Below, in pieces: positions 9,905-19,839 of a stretch of 64,000 nucleotides of DNA. A program made the translations under genes and the position numbers. This stretch comes from Isoperla grammatica. Lineage: Eukaryota; Arthropoda; Insecta; Plecoptera; Perlodidae. Position 1 is the stretch's first letter. The number at the start of each line of letters is the position of its first letter. The notes beneath the pieces are model-generated. The model had not been told where the DNA came from. It did no database searches and was given only the letters and a program-made list of their open reading frames with translations. The stretch covers positions 43,314,157 through 43,378,156 of the forward strand of contig OX246744.1 in the NCBI GenBank assembly GCA_945910005.1, written 5' to 3'.

Positions 9905-10581
9905 CCGACTGTATTGCATTTATATTTTATCATTTCAATATGTTCTCTGTACAAACCTGTGCTTTCATAATTGGGTAAAACATATTGAATCGTATACGTA
10001 TACAGATTTTTTTTTACATTGTATTTGGTTTTTAAATTTGAAAACCCTTCATCTAAAATAAAGAATTATATTAATTCAGCTGTAACTTGGATATGTTCAC
10101 AAAATACACGAACCTCCATACCCATCGATATCCCATCGTCATCGATAATTATTATTTTATCATTCCGAATTACTTAACTTGTACTTTAAGACGTTTTATT
10201 TTTTATCACATTATTTACTTCCAGATACAGTAAACAAATACATATAACCTGTTATAAAATTACACCTCAAGCTGTATGCTGAAATATATTCCGATCTTGT
10301 CTGGCTTCAACTATAATATATTACATTGCAACTGCTCTTGGAAACTAAAGTGGACTTCCCCTATGTTCAACAAAGCTTATGGATTGGTTCCAAAATAGTA
10401 TTTTATATAATACTATCACCAGATATCAATAATCACCAAATAACCGCAAAGATAAGGTTTTATTTCAAAATAATCATGATTACAAGTAGGAAGTAATGAT
10501 AACTATTGGCGGTGATTTGTGGTTGCCTAGACCTTAGGGGGGGGGGGGGGGGGGGGGCAGTAATATTGTACTTTCTTCCAG

Positions 10582-10696
10582 TACGCTCTTGTAAGTCTTG
10601 GCTGACTTTTACCACCTCGAAGCTTCTCAAAACCTGCCATCTAAATGTGGACTACTGTCATTGTGATGTGTATTTGGTTACAGTTGGCGACTGAAG
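10582..10696 (+). CDS. Candidate first exon of the Diedel-like gene (coding from about 10666)
   Basis: A strong acceptor-like tract (tgtactttcttccag) ends at 10581 and a strong donor (GACTGAAG then gtaaga) follows 10696. In the frame joining in phase 1 to the exon at 11339, an ATG at 10666 gives a short lead (MCIWLQLATE) running in frame into the second ATG at 11350. The exon may therefore be a short coding start or simply 5' UTR. Another frame is open up to a TGA just before the donor. The splice signals are convincing; coding status and membership of this gene are inferred from position and phase. Confidence 0.45.
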
Positions 10697-11007
10697 GTAA
10701 GACATGAAGTAGTGTTCAATATTACATAGATCAATAAAATACACATAATATAGTTTTTCTTCTAACGTGAATCAAATGTAATTGCGTGAAAGAAATATAG
10801 GATGCCAACAGCTTATCAAAGTAGAGTGATGGTAAGTCGTGATCGAAGAACACAGATACATAACAAAACAAACATAAACATGTTTTCGGTCAACGTGACC
10901 TTGGCCAGTAAGTGGAGAGAGAGGACGAGGATTGAAGTGTGGTTTCCTGTAATGTTTAGTGAATACATGTTGAGGGTAAAAGGGACCTATAACTCACTTA
11001 GGGCCGG

Positions 11008-11153
11008 TCTTACAATCTCTCTTATTAAGAAAGTAATTTGTAGCAATTTAGCTATTTGGAGGATTCCAAGAGTTTTGATTGGTCGTTGCCATGGAGACAA
11101 CAAGCTATTCGACGAATAAGTAGTTATTGGGACATTGTAAGACTGGACCTAGG
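11008..11153 (+). mobile_element. MITE family 3, copy 2
   Basis: agggccggtcttacaatctc at the left and gacattgtaagactggacct at the right, with the same interior and orientation as 6627-6775 (for example agttttgattggtcgttgcc, caagctattcgacgaataag). It sits in the intron between the two candidate first exons of the Diedel-like gene. Confidence 0.85.
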
Positions 11154-11338
11154 TTAACTGGCTTTTATTGGTATCTTGAGAACTTTCTAAGATAATGAAG
11201 AAGTGATTCGTAGACGGAATTTGGTTATGAATTTCACAGCTGACAGCTGAGGGTTGGTTGATGACGTCAGAACATAAACACTCAAAAGGTCATAAAAACC
11301 CAAACCAAACGTCTTTGAGACATCCTCTGCACTAACAG

Positions 11339-11481
11339 TGACGTATATAATGGTGGCGCATGATCAGATCTCACTTTTAATTCTCACATATTTCAATCTA
11401 GATTTGGCCACTCATAAGTTAGTTCGTGAATTAGACAATAAAGACTGCGAATCTGAAACACCTGTTGGACTATTTGAGTAG
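11339..11481 (+). CDS. Candidate second exon of the Diedel-like gene (3' border unresolved)
   Basis: Acceptor catcctctgcactaacag at 11338. ATG at 11350 starts 43 codons to TAG (11479-11481). The N-terminus has a short hydrophobic stretch (ISLLILTYFNLDLA) that could be a weak signal peptide. Then comes LVRELDNKDCESETPVG, whose charged segment with a single DCE recalls the N-terminal half of Diedel proteins. The following exon needs phase 1. The only GT donor in that phase here is a weak one at GTTC|gtgaat (about 11425), which would drop the DCE segment. The donor is therefore unresolved, and the gene could be broken, use a rare site or be mis-joined here. Confidence 0.4.
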
Positions 11482-11552
11482 AGTTATATTAATAATTAAT
11501 ACAACATTACAATATTACAATATTAACAACAACAATAATATTTTCGTTGAAG

Positions 11553-11785
11553 GAAACGCGGTCTGCTGTGACTTCGGCTTCTGCGCCGACTATTCGCTGG
11601 GGGATCCCTACTGCGGCCTTGGGAGCTGCAACGCCATTGGCTGCAACTGCCAAGGCGGTTGCCGCGGTGTGCACACGCGCAAGTTCTACGCGCATGACGT
11701 CATCAGAGCTGCAACGCCATCTGACGGGAGGATGAGCCTCGATGAGGCTAGAGCCCTTCTAGAGCACGCAGACAACGAGCAGTGA
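11553..11785 (+). CDS. Diedel-like secreted protein, last exon
   Basis: Acceptor cgttgaag, then phase 1 entry into GNAVCCDFGFCADYS and PYCGLGSCNAIGCNCQGGCR, ending TGA at 11783-11785. The block Y-C-G-x-G-x-C-N-x-x-G-C-N-C-x-G-G-C matches the C-terminal signature of Diedel, a small secreted insect protein that in Drosophila dampens the IMD immune pathway. Relatives exist in other insects and in some insect viruses. The Cys spacing and CAD upstream of the block also fit. The tail after the signature (about 40 residues, ending LLEHADNEQ) is longer than in Drosophila Diedel and acidic. A poly(A) hexamer follows 11 nt after the stop. No viral context is visible, so this reads as a host gene. Assignment rests on motif recognition only. 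Confidence 0.7.
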
Positions 11786-11795
11786 AATTTACTCA

Positions 11796-11801
11796 AATAA
11801 A
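11796..11801 (+). terminator. Poly(A) signal of the Diedel-like gene
   Basis: AATAAA 11 nt after the stop at 11785. It is very close to the stop, so later hexamers in the duplicated 3' flank (about 12070-12080) may also serve. Confidence 0.5.
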
Positions 11802-12075
11802 TAATGATTTTTGGAGAAGGTTCACTAAACAATTCAACACTATTATTATTTATGTTCCACCCACATTTATATTAACCGCACACATTGTAAAAGTTAATAT
11901 TTTACGTGAAACTGGCGTGAAAAATTAGTACATTTAAATAATAATTTTTGGAGAAGGTTCATTAAACAATTCAACACTATTTTTTATTTATGTTCCACCC
12001 ACATTTATGTTAACCGCTCACATTATAAAAGTCAATATTTTACCTAAAATTGTCATGAAAAATTATTTCATTTAA
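11801..12075. repeat. 137-bp tandem duplication in the 3' flank
   Basis: Two copies, anchored by ttggagaagg at 11811 and 11948. They share ttatgttccacccacattta and aaccgc(a/t)cacatt, differing at about 10-15% of positions. No open frame. A simple segmental duplication just after the Diedel-like stop. Confidence 0.85.
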
Positions 12076-12687
12076 ATAAAAATTTGATTTTTTGTGTTTT
12101 TTCATCATAGACATTAATTACTAATGAATTTAAAAAATATTTTATTTTTATTACATAAAATGGAAACCGATTGATTTCTTTATTACAGTGACAAAATAAA
12201 ACTTACAGTAGACCCTTTTGGTTCCAGTGTCGAATATGTGGGAGGTCGGGGTTTGATTTCCAGCCAGGGTTGATATGTATTTTATAGTAATTTTTTAGTC
12301 AATACTAAACATAGAACATAAATATAAAAGATACGGAGGCTAGATGTAACATGTATGCTTAATTATCTAATGTTCAGTGGACTGGACAATGGCAGAGAGA
12401 TTATTCAAAAAAATATTTCAGGATGTAAGTTTTTTTTACTATATTTATTATTTCGTTCAAATTACGTACATAATATTATGGTGTATTTTTTAGTTCACAG
12501 TACATCTGGAGATAAGGTCGGTGTATTATTGTGTTACAATGTATACAATCTATGGTTATTGTGCATCGCACTTTGTTTTCCACTACACAGTGTTCATATA
12601 TTGAAATGGTATTTCAATTAACACTTATTTATGAACACGCGTTGTGTAGGCCTATTAGAAGTTTAGGCCAATCCACAATGAAAATTA

Positions 12688-13136
12688 ACAATAATAGTGC
12701 AGCAGGAAGGTTTTAACCAATCCTATTGGCTTATGAGCAGCATTGGACTCTCATCAGCCAATAGGGCACTAGCAACACCGAAAGACAACAATGGAACAAA
12801 TGAACTGAACTGATGGACAAACCATCAGCTGTCAAAATAATAAAGTTGCAACCATTCATATAAATACAAGTGTAGCAATAGTAACTGCTCGCCATTTAAA
12901 ACTTTTAATGATGGACAACGACTAAGTAAATGTTTTGTATGTGTATTTGTTTGTTTTTTGTTTTGTTTTCCAAAATCAGAGGAAATTTTTTTGACAGCTT
13001 GTTGTTTGTCCATCGATTCAATTCATTTGTTTCATTGTTGTCTTGTTTTAACCATTCCTATTGGCTGATGAGCAATAATGGACTCTCGTCAGCCAATAAG
13101 ATTGGTTAAAACCTAAATTCCTGCTACTGTTACTGT
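12688..13136. mobile_element. Composite foldback element
   Basis: The outer arms (aatagtgcagcaggaaggtt at the left; aaattcctgctactgtta at the right) enclose two copies of a smaller palindrome (ttttaaccaatcctattggc near 12712 and ttttaaccattcctattggc near 13048). These enclose inner arms (gacaacaatgg...gatggacaaac at 12782; gtttgtccatc...cattgttgtc ending 13044). The core 12812-13014 is shared with 14508-14740. Several nested insertion or duplication events are implied. Confidence 0.75.
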
Positions 13137-13782
13137 TTAGAATTAGTGTTGTTTGAATTTTCCCTTCATCCCATCCCTCAGCCGCACTTTCTATACGTCA
13201 CTACAATACACGTCACGAGCGTTATCTGCAAACATGTTGTGAACAAGCGCTCACTACAGTTGCTTGCGGACCGTGGAGAAGTGAACAGCTGTCATTCCAG
13301 TGTGGTGGAACCATAGCCGGTCGTCGTGGAACGTCTCCATGGAGTGTTAAAGGTTAGTGCGGCTTCCCTAACATGTTCCCCGGCTTTCCCCACATTCCCC
13401 CCTTCTTCCTATCGTCTACTGCCCGGCGAAATAAGTTATGTGTTTCCGTGCTTAACAGTTACTGTTATTTTTCATTGTGGATAGACTTTTTTTATATTAC
13501 ACATATAGGTCAATGCACCACAAATATAATATTTAAATGTCAGTGGCAATTGTTTTGCTTCGGGCAATGCTCTTGTATATGAAGACATCTTTGTATCCAG
13601 GTATTTGATGTATTTGCTGTATCTTGTTGATTTCTATGCTATGAGCTTTAGATGTCATGCTTCGTATGCAAATGTGTACCTCGCCGTCTGTCAGATAAAC
13701 CGATTATCTGAAACAAATAATTGGAAATAATGATTTCAGAAGGTAGTAATGATGCCACGGGAAGGAAACTTCTACGTCAACA

Positions 13783-14100
13783 ACCGCACAGAATTTTCAT
13801 TTTTAAATTATATCTCAAGAATGGGCTTTGAAATCTGAATCAACAGCGCACTGTGGTTTGGTAAGCCCTACATACTGTATGCTCTAAATTGTGTTTTACA
13901 TTATAAATTAATCAGTATGTTTTTTATATATAATTTAAATAATTACTAATTATAGAATTAATATCAAACTAACTACGCCTATGGTATGTATTTTATTCAG
14001 TTTGTATGGCTTACAAAAACACAATGCGCTGTTGATTTACAATTTCGATTTATTGTTGCAATCTTGAGATATAGTTAAATAATGAAAATGTTCTGCGGTA
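13783..14100. mobile_element. Foldback element (318 bp)
   Basis: The left arm (accgcacagaattttcat, then tatatctcaagaatg, aatcaacagcgca) is the inverse of the right arm (tgcgctgttgattta, ttgcaatcttgagatata, tgttctgcggt). AT-rich loop, no coding potential. Confidence 0.8.
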
Positions 14101-14135
14101 ATTAGTAGCACTAACAGTGTGCTATAGTTCACCAG

Positions 14136-14158
14136 CAAGGAGGTTATAAACCTCCTTG
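14136..14158. other. Short perfect hairpin
   Basis: caaggaggtt-ata-aacctccttg: a 10-bp stem with a 3-nt loop, flanked by the direct repeat gttcaccag. Probably the scar of a small transposition event. Confidence 0.6.
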
Positions 14159-14507
14159 TTCACCAGTAACATCATAGTAGCCATGATGGCGACCTAATGT
14201 CAGATTAAAAGATGTGGCCAACTTTTATAGAATCTCTTTCTAAAACCCACCAACTAACTGGACAAGCTACACCTCAGATCACAAAGTAAATATCTTAAGG
14301 CCGATCCACAATTGAAATAAGGGTTGAAATAAGAATCCGTGAAATAGTGAAATAACAACCAACTGGTTCACAACAGACCCGTAGTACCTTATTTCAACAT
14401 AGGAGAGCGTTACAATCGAGCACTTCTCGACCGGATCTGACGCCATAGTCACTGCCTACTCCAAACCTATAGCAGGCGCTGTGCCTGCACCGACGACCCG
14501 GCCCTCG

Positions 14508-14740
14508 AACTGATGACAAACAACGAGCTGTCAAAATAATAAAATTGCAACATTATGAAGAAAACGAGGTATGGCGATAGTAACTGCTCGCCAGTTAAAC
14601 GATTAATGATGGGCAACCAAGTTGTGAAAGTTTTGTATGTCTCTTGTTTGTTTTGAAGATTTGTTTTCAAAATCAGAATATTTTATTGTTTGACAGCTTG
14701 ATGTTTGTCAATCGATTCATTTCGTTTGTTTCATTGTTGT
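14508..14740. mobile_element. MITE family 5 copy nested in family 4
   Basis: gatgacaaacaacgagctgt at the left and acagcttgatgtttgtcaatc at the right form TIRs. The interior (ggcgatagtaactgctcgcc, aatgatgggcaacca) matches 12812-13014. The left outer arm is truncated compared with that copy. Confidence 0.75.
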
Positions 14741-14773
14741 AAAGCAAGCTTGCAAGAAGCCTACGACGACGAC

Positions 14774-14776
14774 ATT

Positions 14777-14819
<43 letters not shown>

Positions 14820-14835
14820 GCACAACAACAACGAC
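14774..14835. repeat. (CAA)n microsatellite
   Basis: About 15 caa/aac triplets followed by a degenerate tail; it produces the asparagine run in one open frame, which is not a gene. Confidence 0.9.
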
Positions 14836-15063
14836 CATATCCGGTTCGACTGGAGTAGGCCTTCTCTTCTCGAGCTCTGATTGGTTCGTCATAAGAAGTT
14901 GAAATAAGGTTGAAATAAGAAATGGAATTGAATCTTTCTTATGACTATTTCAATCCACTGTGACAATTGTGAACCACAGCATTGATATTGCATGTTTCAA
15001 TTCGCTTAAACCTTATTGCTATTTCACTATTTCAACTCTTATTTCAATTGTGAATCCGCCTTT

Positions 15064-15195
15064 AGATCCAGTCTTACAATGTCCCAATAACTATTTATTC
15101 GTCGAGTAGCTTGTTTTCTCCATGGCAACGACCAATGACATAGCGGCCATGTTCAAAAAATATAAATCTTCTTGAAGGTTATTGTAAGCAGGATA
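15064..15195 (-). mobile_element. MITE family 3, copy 3 (inverted, diverged)
   Basis: agatccagtcttacaatgtc corresponds to the right end of copies 1 and 2 in inverse orientation. aactatttattcgtcgagta and ctccatggcaacgaccaat follow, then a diverged left end (ttattgtaagcaggatat). It abuts the end of the family 4 element. Confidence 0.75.
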
Positions 15196-15574
15196 TCCGA
15201 GTTATAAATAAGACTTATGAGAGGTGCTAGGGTTACAATCCCCGGGTTTTTCGAAAATGATTTCAATTGACTTTTTAAGCATCAATGAAAATATAGCTCT
15301 GTACGTGTTACGCTGGTCTATATATATTTTTGTTTTTATTTTTTATCGAAATTTACTTCAAATAACTTTCCTATTAGAGATTTTAAGACCGATAACGTGG
15401 GTATAATTAAGGCAACGTTGCATATGAACAAAATTAATAAAAATTACATTCCAAAAAATACTCCGAAAGTGAGGTTATGGTTTGGACGAAGTTGGGCCAA
15501 TCGTGCCAGTTGGCCAGCTCAGATCAGTCGAGTGCTGCCCACGTCTTAAAGTGTAGACTAATCTAAGTTCTTAC

Positions 15575-15676
15575 CTGACTTCGGATTGGGAATCCCAGCG
15601 TCGTCCAGGTTTCGATAGTTGCCCAAGTGATCACACTTGACGGCAGTGTTGCCAAAATACACGGCGCGTGCGCAGT
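15575..15676 (-). CDS. Cysteine-rich modular secreted protein, exon following the thyroglobulin exon
   Basis: On the - strand a good acceptor (tgtttctgttgcag) and donor (AAGTCAG then gtaaga) bracket 102 nt, phase 1 at both ends. Joined to the preceding exon it continues LC-D-CARAVYFGNTAVKC, then DHLGNYRNLDDAGIPNPKS. The GNY block following a Cys is typical of segments around thyroglobulin type-1 repeats in insect secreted proteins, but there is too little to call a full domain. The exon ends mid-codon, so at least one more exon lies further left; none was recognised. The open frame on this strand that spans the site is in a different reading frame. Confidence 0.75.
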
Positions 15677-15848
15677 CTGCAACAGAAACAACAAGATATC
15701 AGCAAATATCAGCCAATATCTAACAAATAAACAAAATAACACAACAAAACTCACAACAATAAACAAATAAATATCTAACAAATTCAAAGCAAAAGGATAT
15801 TGGATATTATTTTGTCTTTGTAGTTCAATAAGTCAATCACTATGTTCC

Positions 15849-15892
<44 letters not shown>

Positions 15893-16011
15893 TGTCTATT
15901 CTTGTCATCACAAAAAAAAATCACTTTTCATTTGTAATAAAAAAAATTTAAATTAATTTTTACCAAAGTAGAGTAGTATTTCCCTAGTCCCTAGTCTCAT
16001 CCCTAGTGACT
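15677..16011 (-). other. Intron segment downstream of the 51-bp donor array
   Basis: AT-rich intron between the last repeated donor (16024-16025) and the acceptor at 15677-15678. It contains a (TTA)n microsatellite (15847-15891) and no exon. Confidence 0.75.
15847..15891. repeat. (TTA)n microsatellite
   Basis: About 15 consecutive tta/att triplets. Confidence 0.9.
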
Positions 16012-18779
16012 GCTTAGTGTCTTACCGCAGAGCATGTTGAACGCGTAGAAGCGCGGTATAATGGTCAGTGTCTTACCGCAGAGCATGTTGAACGCGTAGA
16101 AGCGCGGCATAATAGTCATTGTCTTACCGCAGAGCATGTTGAACGCGTAGAAGCGCGGCATAATAGTCATTGTCTTACCGCAGAGCATGTTGAACGAGTA
16201 GAAGCGCGACATGATAGTCAGTGTCTTACCGCAGAGCTTGTTGAACGCGTAGAAGCGCGGCATAATGGTCAGTGTCTTACCGCAGAGCATGTTGAACGCG
16301 TAGAAGCGCGGTATAATAGTCAGTGTCTTACCGCAGAGCATGTTGAACGCGTAGAAGCGCGGCATAATAGTCATTGTCTTACCGCAGAGCTTGTTGAACG
16401 CGTAGAAGCGCGGCATAATAGACAGTGTCTTACCGCAGAGCTTGTTGAACGCGTAGAAGCGCGTCATAATAGTCAGTGTCTTACCGCAGAGCATGTTGAA
16501 CGCGTAGAAGCGCGGCATAATAGTCGGTGTCTTACCGCAGAGCATGTTGAACGCGTAGAAGCGCGGTATAATAGTCAGTGTCTTACCGCAGAGCTTGTTG
16601 AACGCGTAGAAGCGCGACATAATAGTCAGTGTCTTACCGCAGAGCTTGTTGAACGCGTAGAAGCGCGGCATAATAGTCAGTGTCTTACCGCAGAGCTTGT
16701 TGAACGCGTAGAAGCGCGGCATAATAGACAGTGTCTTACCGCAGAGCTTGTTGAACGCGTAGAAGCGCGTCATAATAGTCAGTGTCTTACCGCAGAGCAT
16801 GTTGAACGCGTAGAAGCGCGGCATAATAGTCAGTGTCTTACCGCAGAGCATGTTGAACGCGTAGAAGCGCGGCATAATAGTCAGTGTCTTACCGCAGAGC
16901 ATGTTGAACGCGTAAAAGCGCGGCATAATAGACAGTGTCTTACCGCAGAGCTTGTTGAACGCGTAGAAGCGCGTCATAATAGTCAGTGTCTTACCGCAGA
17001 GCATGTTGAACGCGTAGAAGCGCGACATAATAGTCAGTGTCTTACCGCAGAGCATGTTGAACGCGTAGAAGCGCGGTATAATAGTCAGTGTCTTACCGCA
17101 GAGCATGTTGAACGCGTAGAAGCGCGGCATAATAGTCAGTGTCTTACCGCAGAGCATGTTGAACGCGTAGAAGCGCGGCATAATAGTCAGTGTCTTACCG
17201 CAGAGCATGCTGAACGCGTAGAAGCGCGGCACAATAGTCAGTGTCTTACCGCAGAGCATGTTGAACGCGTAGAAGCGCGGTATAATAGTCAGTGTCTTAC
17301 CGCAGAGCATGTTGAACGCGTAGAAGCGTGGCATAATAGTCAGTGTCTTACCGCAGAGCATGTTGAACGCGTAGAAGCGCGGCATAATAGTCAGTGTCTT
17401 ACCGCAGAGCATGTTGAACGCGTAGAAGCGTGGAATAATAGTCAGTGTCTTACCGCAGAGCATGTTGAACGCGTAGAAGCGCGACATAATAGTCAGTGTC
17501 TTACCGCAGAGCATGTTGAACACGTAGAAGCGCGGCATAATAGTCAGTGTCTTACCGCAGAGCATGTTAAACGCGTAGAAGCGAGGCATAATAGTCAGTG
17601 TCTTACCGCAGAGCATGTTGAACGCGTAGAAGCGCGGCATAATAGTCAGTGTCTTACCGCAGAGCATGTTGAACACGTAGAAGCGCGGCATAATAGTCAG
17701 TGTCTTACCGCAGAGCATGTTAAACGCGTAGAAGCGAGGCATAATAGTCAGTGTCTTACCGCAGAGCATGTTGAACGCGTAGAAGCGCGACATAATAGTC
17801 AGTGTCTTACCGCAGAGCATGTTGAACGCGTAGAAGCGCGACATAATAGTTAGTGTCTTACCGCAGAGCATGTTGAACGCGTAGAAGCGCGGCATAATAG
17901 TCAGTGTCTTACCACAGAGCATGTTGAACGCGTAGAAGCGCGGCATAATAGACAGTGTCTTACCGCAGAGCATGTTGAACGCGTAGAAGCGCGGAATAAT
18001 AGTCAGTGTCTTACCGCAGAGCATGTTGAACGCGTAGAAGCGCGGCATAATAGGCAGTGTCTTACCGCAGAGCATGTTGAACGCGTAGAAGCGCGGTATA
18101 ATAGTCAGTGTCTTACCGCAGAGCATGTTGAACGCGTAGAAGCGCGGAATAATAGTCAGTGTCTTACCGCAGAGCATGTTGAACGCGTAGAAGCGCGGAA
18201 TAATAGTCAGTGTCTTACCGCAGAGCATGTTGAACGCGTAGAAGCGCGGCATAATAGTCAGTGTCTTACCGCAGAGCATGTTGAACGCGTAGAAGCGCGG
18301 CATAATAGTCAGTGTCTTACCGCAGAGCATGTTGAACGCAAAGAAGCGCGGCATATTAGTCGGTGTCTTACCGCAGAGCATGTTGAACGCGTAGAAGCGC
18401 GGCATAATAGTTAGTGTCTTACCGCAGAGCATGTTGAACGCGTAGAAGCGCGGCATAATAGTCAGTGTCTTACCACAGAGCATGTTGAACGCGTAGAAGC
18501 GCAGCATAATAGTCAGTGTCTTACCGCAGAGCATGTTGAACGCGTAGAAGCGCAGCATAATAGTCAGTGTTTTACCGCAGAGCATGTTGAACGCGTAGAA
18601 GCGCGGCATAATAGTCAGTGTCTTACCGCAGAGCATGTTGAACGCGTAGAAGCGCGGCATGATAGTCAGTGTCTTACCGCAGAGCATGTTGAACGCGTAG
18701 AAGCGCGGCATAATAGTTAGTGTCTTACCGCAGAGCATGTTGAACGCGTAGAAGCGCGGCATAATAGTTAGTGTCTTAC
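16012..18779 (-). repeat. 51-bp tandem array repeating a 5' splice site and exon end
   Basis: Each unit, read on the - strand, is the last 34 nt of the thyroglobulin exon (ATGCCGCGCTTCTACGCG onward to CTCTGCG) followed by 17 nt of intron (gtaagacactgactatt). The donor dinucleotide lies at 18778-18779 for the intact exon and recurs every 51 bp down to 16024-16025. The 2,754 bp between them are exactly 54 x 51, with no net indel. As 51 nt is 17 codons, a single frame reads through all units as GKTLTIMPRFYAFNMLC with scattered, mostly amino-acid-changing substitutions and no stop. The open frame's nominal start (19089) lies inside a MITE and is not a credible initiator. Confidence 0.95.
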
Positions 18780-18980
18780 CGCAGAGCATGTTGAAGGCGT
18801 AGAAGCGCGGCATGACGTACCCCAGTAGGCTTCCATCGGGCGCTACACAGGAACACTTGTAGTGTTCACACTGTGTCTGGTAGTAGAACCCATTTCTGTC
18901 GCATTGCGGAAATTTGGGTGAACACCAGGCATATTGATTCATTAGCAAAAGTTCTGACTGTTTTAGTTTGCACGGACCAT
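18780..18980 (-). CDS. Thyroglobulin type-1 domain exon of the cysteine-rich protein
   Basis: On the - strand an acceptor (aatcttccag) precedes 201 nt ending CTCTGCG then gtaagac; phase 1 at both ends, 67 codons. The translation has the Tg1 pattern: DGPCKLKQSELLL, then PKFPQCDRNGFYYQTQC (P-x-C-x-x-x-G-x-F/Y-x-x-x-Q-C), then CSCVAPDGSLLG where the family usually has C-W-C-V-x-x-x-G-x-x-x-G. So the Trp of CWCV is Ser here, an accepted but less usual change. Tg1 domains occur in secreted proteins and in several inhibitors of cysteine or aspartic proteases; inhibition here is only possible, not shown. A MITE ends 50 bp upstream of the acceptor, and the polypyrimidine tract is weak. Confidence 0.87.
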
Positions 18981-19030
18981 CTGGAAGATTATCACAACAA
19001 CTCATTTGTGAAACTTGGTCGTGTTGAGTA

Positions 19031-19173
19031 ACAACCACTTCGGTAATGCTTTCGTCATCAATCGATGACGTGTTTACGGTCTCGGCCAACCCGAGCAGGT
19101 ATTTGAATTACCCACGGCCGCTGGTTGGTTGCCGCTCACCCACCCGTGACGGAAGCATTGCCGAAGTTGTTGT
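19031..19173 (-). mobile_element. MITE family 2, copy 2
   Basis: Inverse of 2322-2464 over its whole length (tcatcaatcgatgacgtgtt, tctcggccaacccgagcagg, cacccacccgtgacggaagc). Terminal repeats actt/aagt-cggtaatgct are visible. It lies 50 bp upstream of the thyroglobulin exon in transcript order. Confidence 0.8.
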
Positions 19174-19448
19174 AAGATGACTATACTGTATATTGTATAT
19201 ACGTGTGAAAATATATTTCTATTCGGCATAGTACAGCAGACAACACTTCCTTAGGCAGACATTGTAGCTAGATAAAATTTAATTTTTAATTTAATCCTTT
19301 AATATTTATAATAATAGATATGAAATGTTTCTGTTATTTTAAGGTTCATGGAACAACTGAGTCCGGACCAAATTTTTTAAAAGATTATATCAGTTAAAAC
19401 TTGTCCTAGGCTTTCGCGGCCAATTTAAACTTGGCTGTCGGGGGGCCG

Positions 19449-19510
19449 CTGCGTCCATCGATAAACCAATTCAATGTCTATCGTTTTTATTGATGGACGC
19501 GGCGAAACAT
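19449..19510. repeat. Short inverted repeat
   Basis: gccgctgcgtccatcgataaa pairs imperfectly with tttattgatggacgcggc around a 20-25-nt loop. Probably a small MITE relic or the edge of one. Confidence 0.6.
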
Positions 19511-19839
19511 AAGAGCAAAGTTTTAACAATATTATCTCAGTGTGAAAGTCATCAGTCGTGTGAAAGAAGTTCTTCAAATTTGGTGTTCGCAACACATCGT
19601 GTTTTGTATATTCGGCCATGTTTGTGACGCACAGTCCGCGGAACATCACAACTGTCGCATTTTGGTACAACTTTTCCGCTCGTGAGGATAGATTGATATG
19701 TTTGCAACTTGGCTTATCGAGACGATGAGTGGGTGAAATATGAAGATGAAATAGGAGGTGTTTGGAGAGAATGGAGGGACAAGTAGGAGGGCGGGGTGGA
19801 TAGGGGAAGGGGGAGGAAAAGGAAGTGAGGAGGATGGGG

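Larger units (their letters stand above)
8559..10581. other. Region between the CAP gene and the Diedel-like gene
   Basis: Holds the hAT-like element (8704-9164), a self-complementary (AAT/ATT)n tract (9823-9903), a poly-G run (10538-10558) and AT-rich DNA with no supported exon. Several aataaa-type hexamers occur (for example near 9338 and 9555), so the CAP poly(A) site cannot be chosen. Confidence 0.65.
14298..15062. mobile_element. Long-TIR element (MITE family 4) with nested insert
   Basis: Left end aaggccgatccacaattgaa and right end ttcaattgtgaatccgcctt pair over about 35-60 nt, with repeated gttgaaataag motifs inside both ends. The family 5 core (14508-14740) and a (CAA)n tract lie within, so this element was invaded after it landed. 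Confidence 0.75.
12076..15574. other. Transposon-rich stretch between the Diedel-like gene and the cysteine-rich gene
   Basis: Contains a composite foldback (12688-13136), a foldback (13783-14100), a long-TIR element with a nested MITE (14298-15062), a family 3 MITE (15064-15195) and a (CAA)n tract. At about 13340-13357 a donor-like GTTAAAG|gttagt follows a GC-richer stretch (about 13180-13350) that could be an untranslated first exon on the + strand, but nothing else supports it. The - strand gene must continue somewhere below 15575; no further exon could be recognised. Confidence 0.6.

Noticed and set aside
10538..10558. Poly-G run as a quadruplex regulator of the Diedel-like gene
   Set aside because: The run could form a quadruplex, but homopolymer length is error-prone and nothing else supports a regulatory role.
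12190..12275. Possible tRNA-derived SINE with a B-box-like ggtttgatttcc
   Set aside because: No acceptable A box or second copy found.
13180..13357. Untranslated first exon on the + strand with donor gttagt
   Set aside because: GC-richer than its surroundings and followed by a donor-like site, but no promoter element, partner exon or coding sequence could be tied to it.
16003..19089. A single 1,028-codon open frame on the - strand as one long protein gene
   Set aside because: Its start lies in a MITE and it crosses a real acceptor and 55 donor copies. Only 18780-18980 is supported as exon. The array part could at most be an alternative exon extension.
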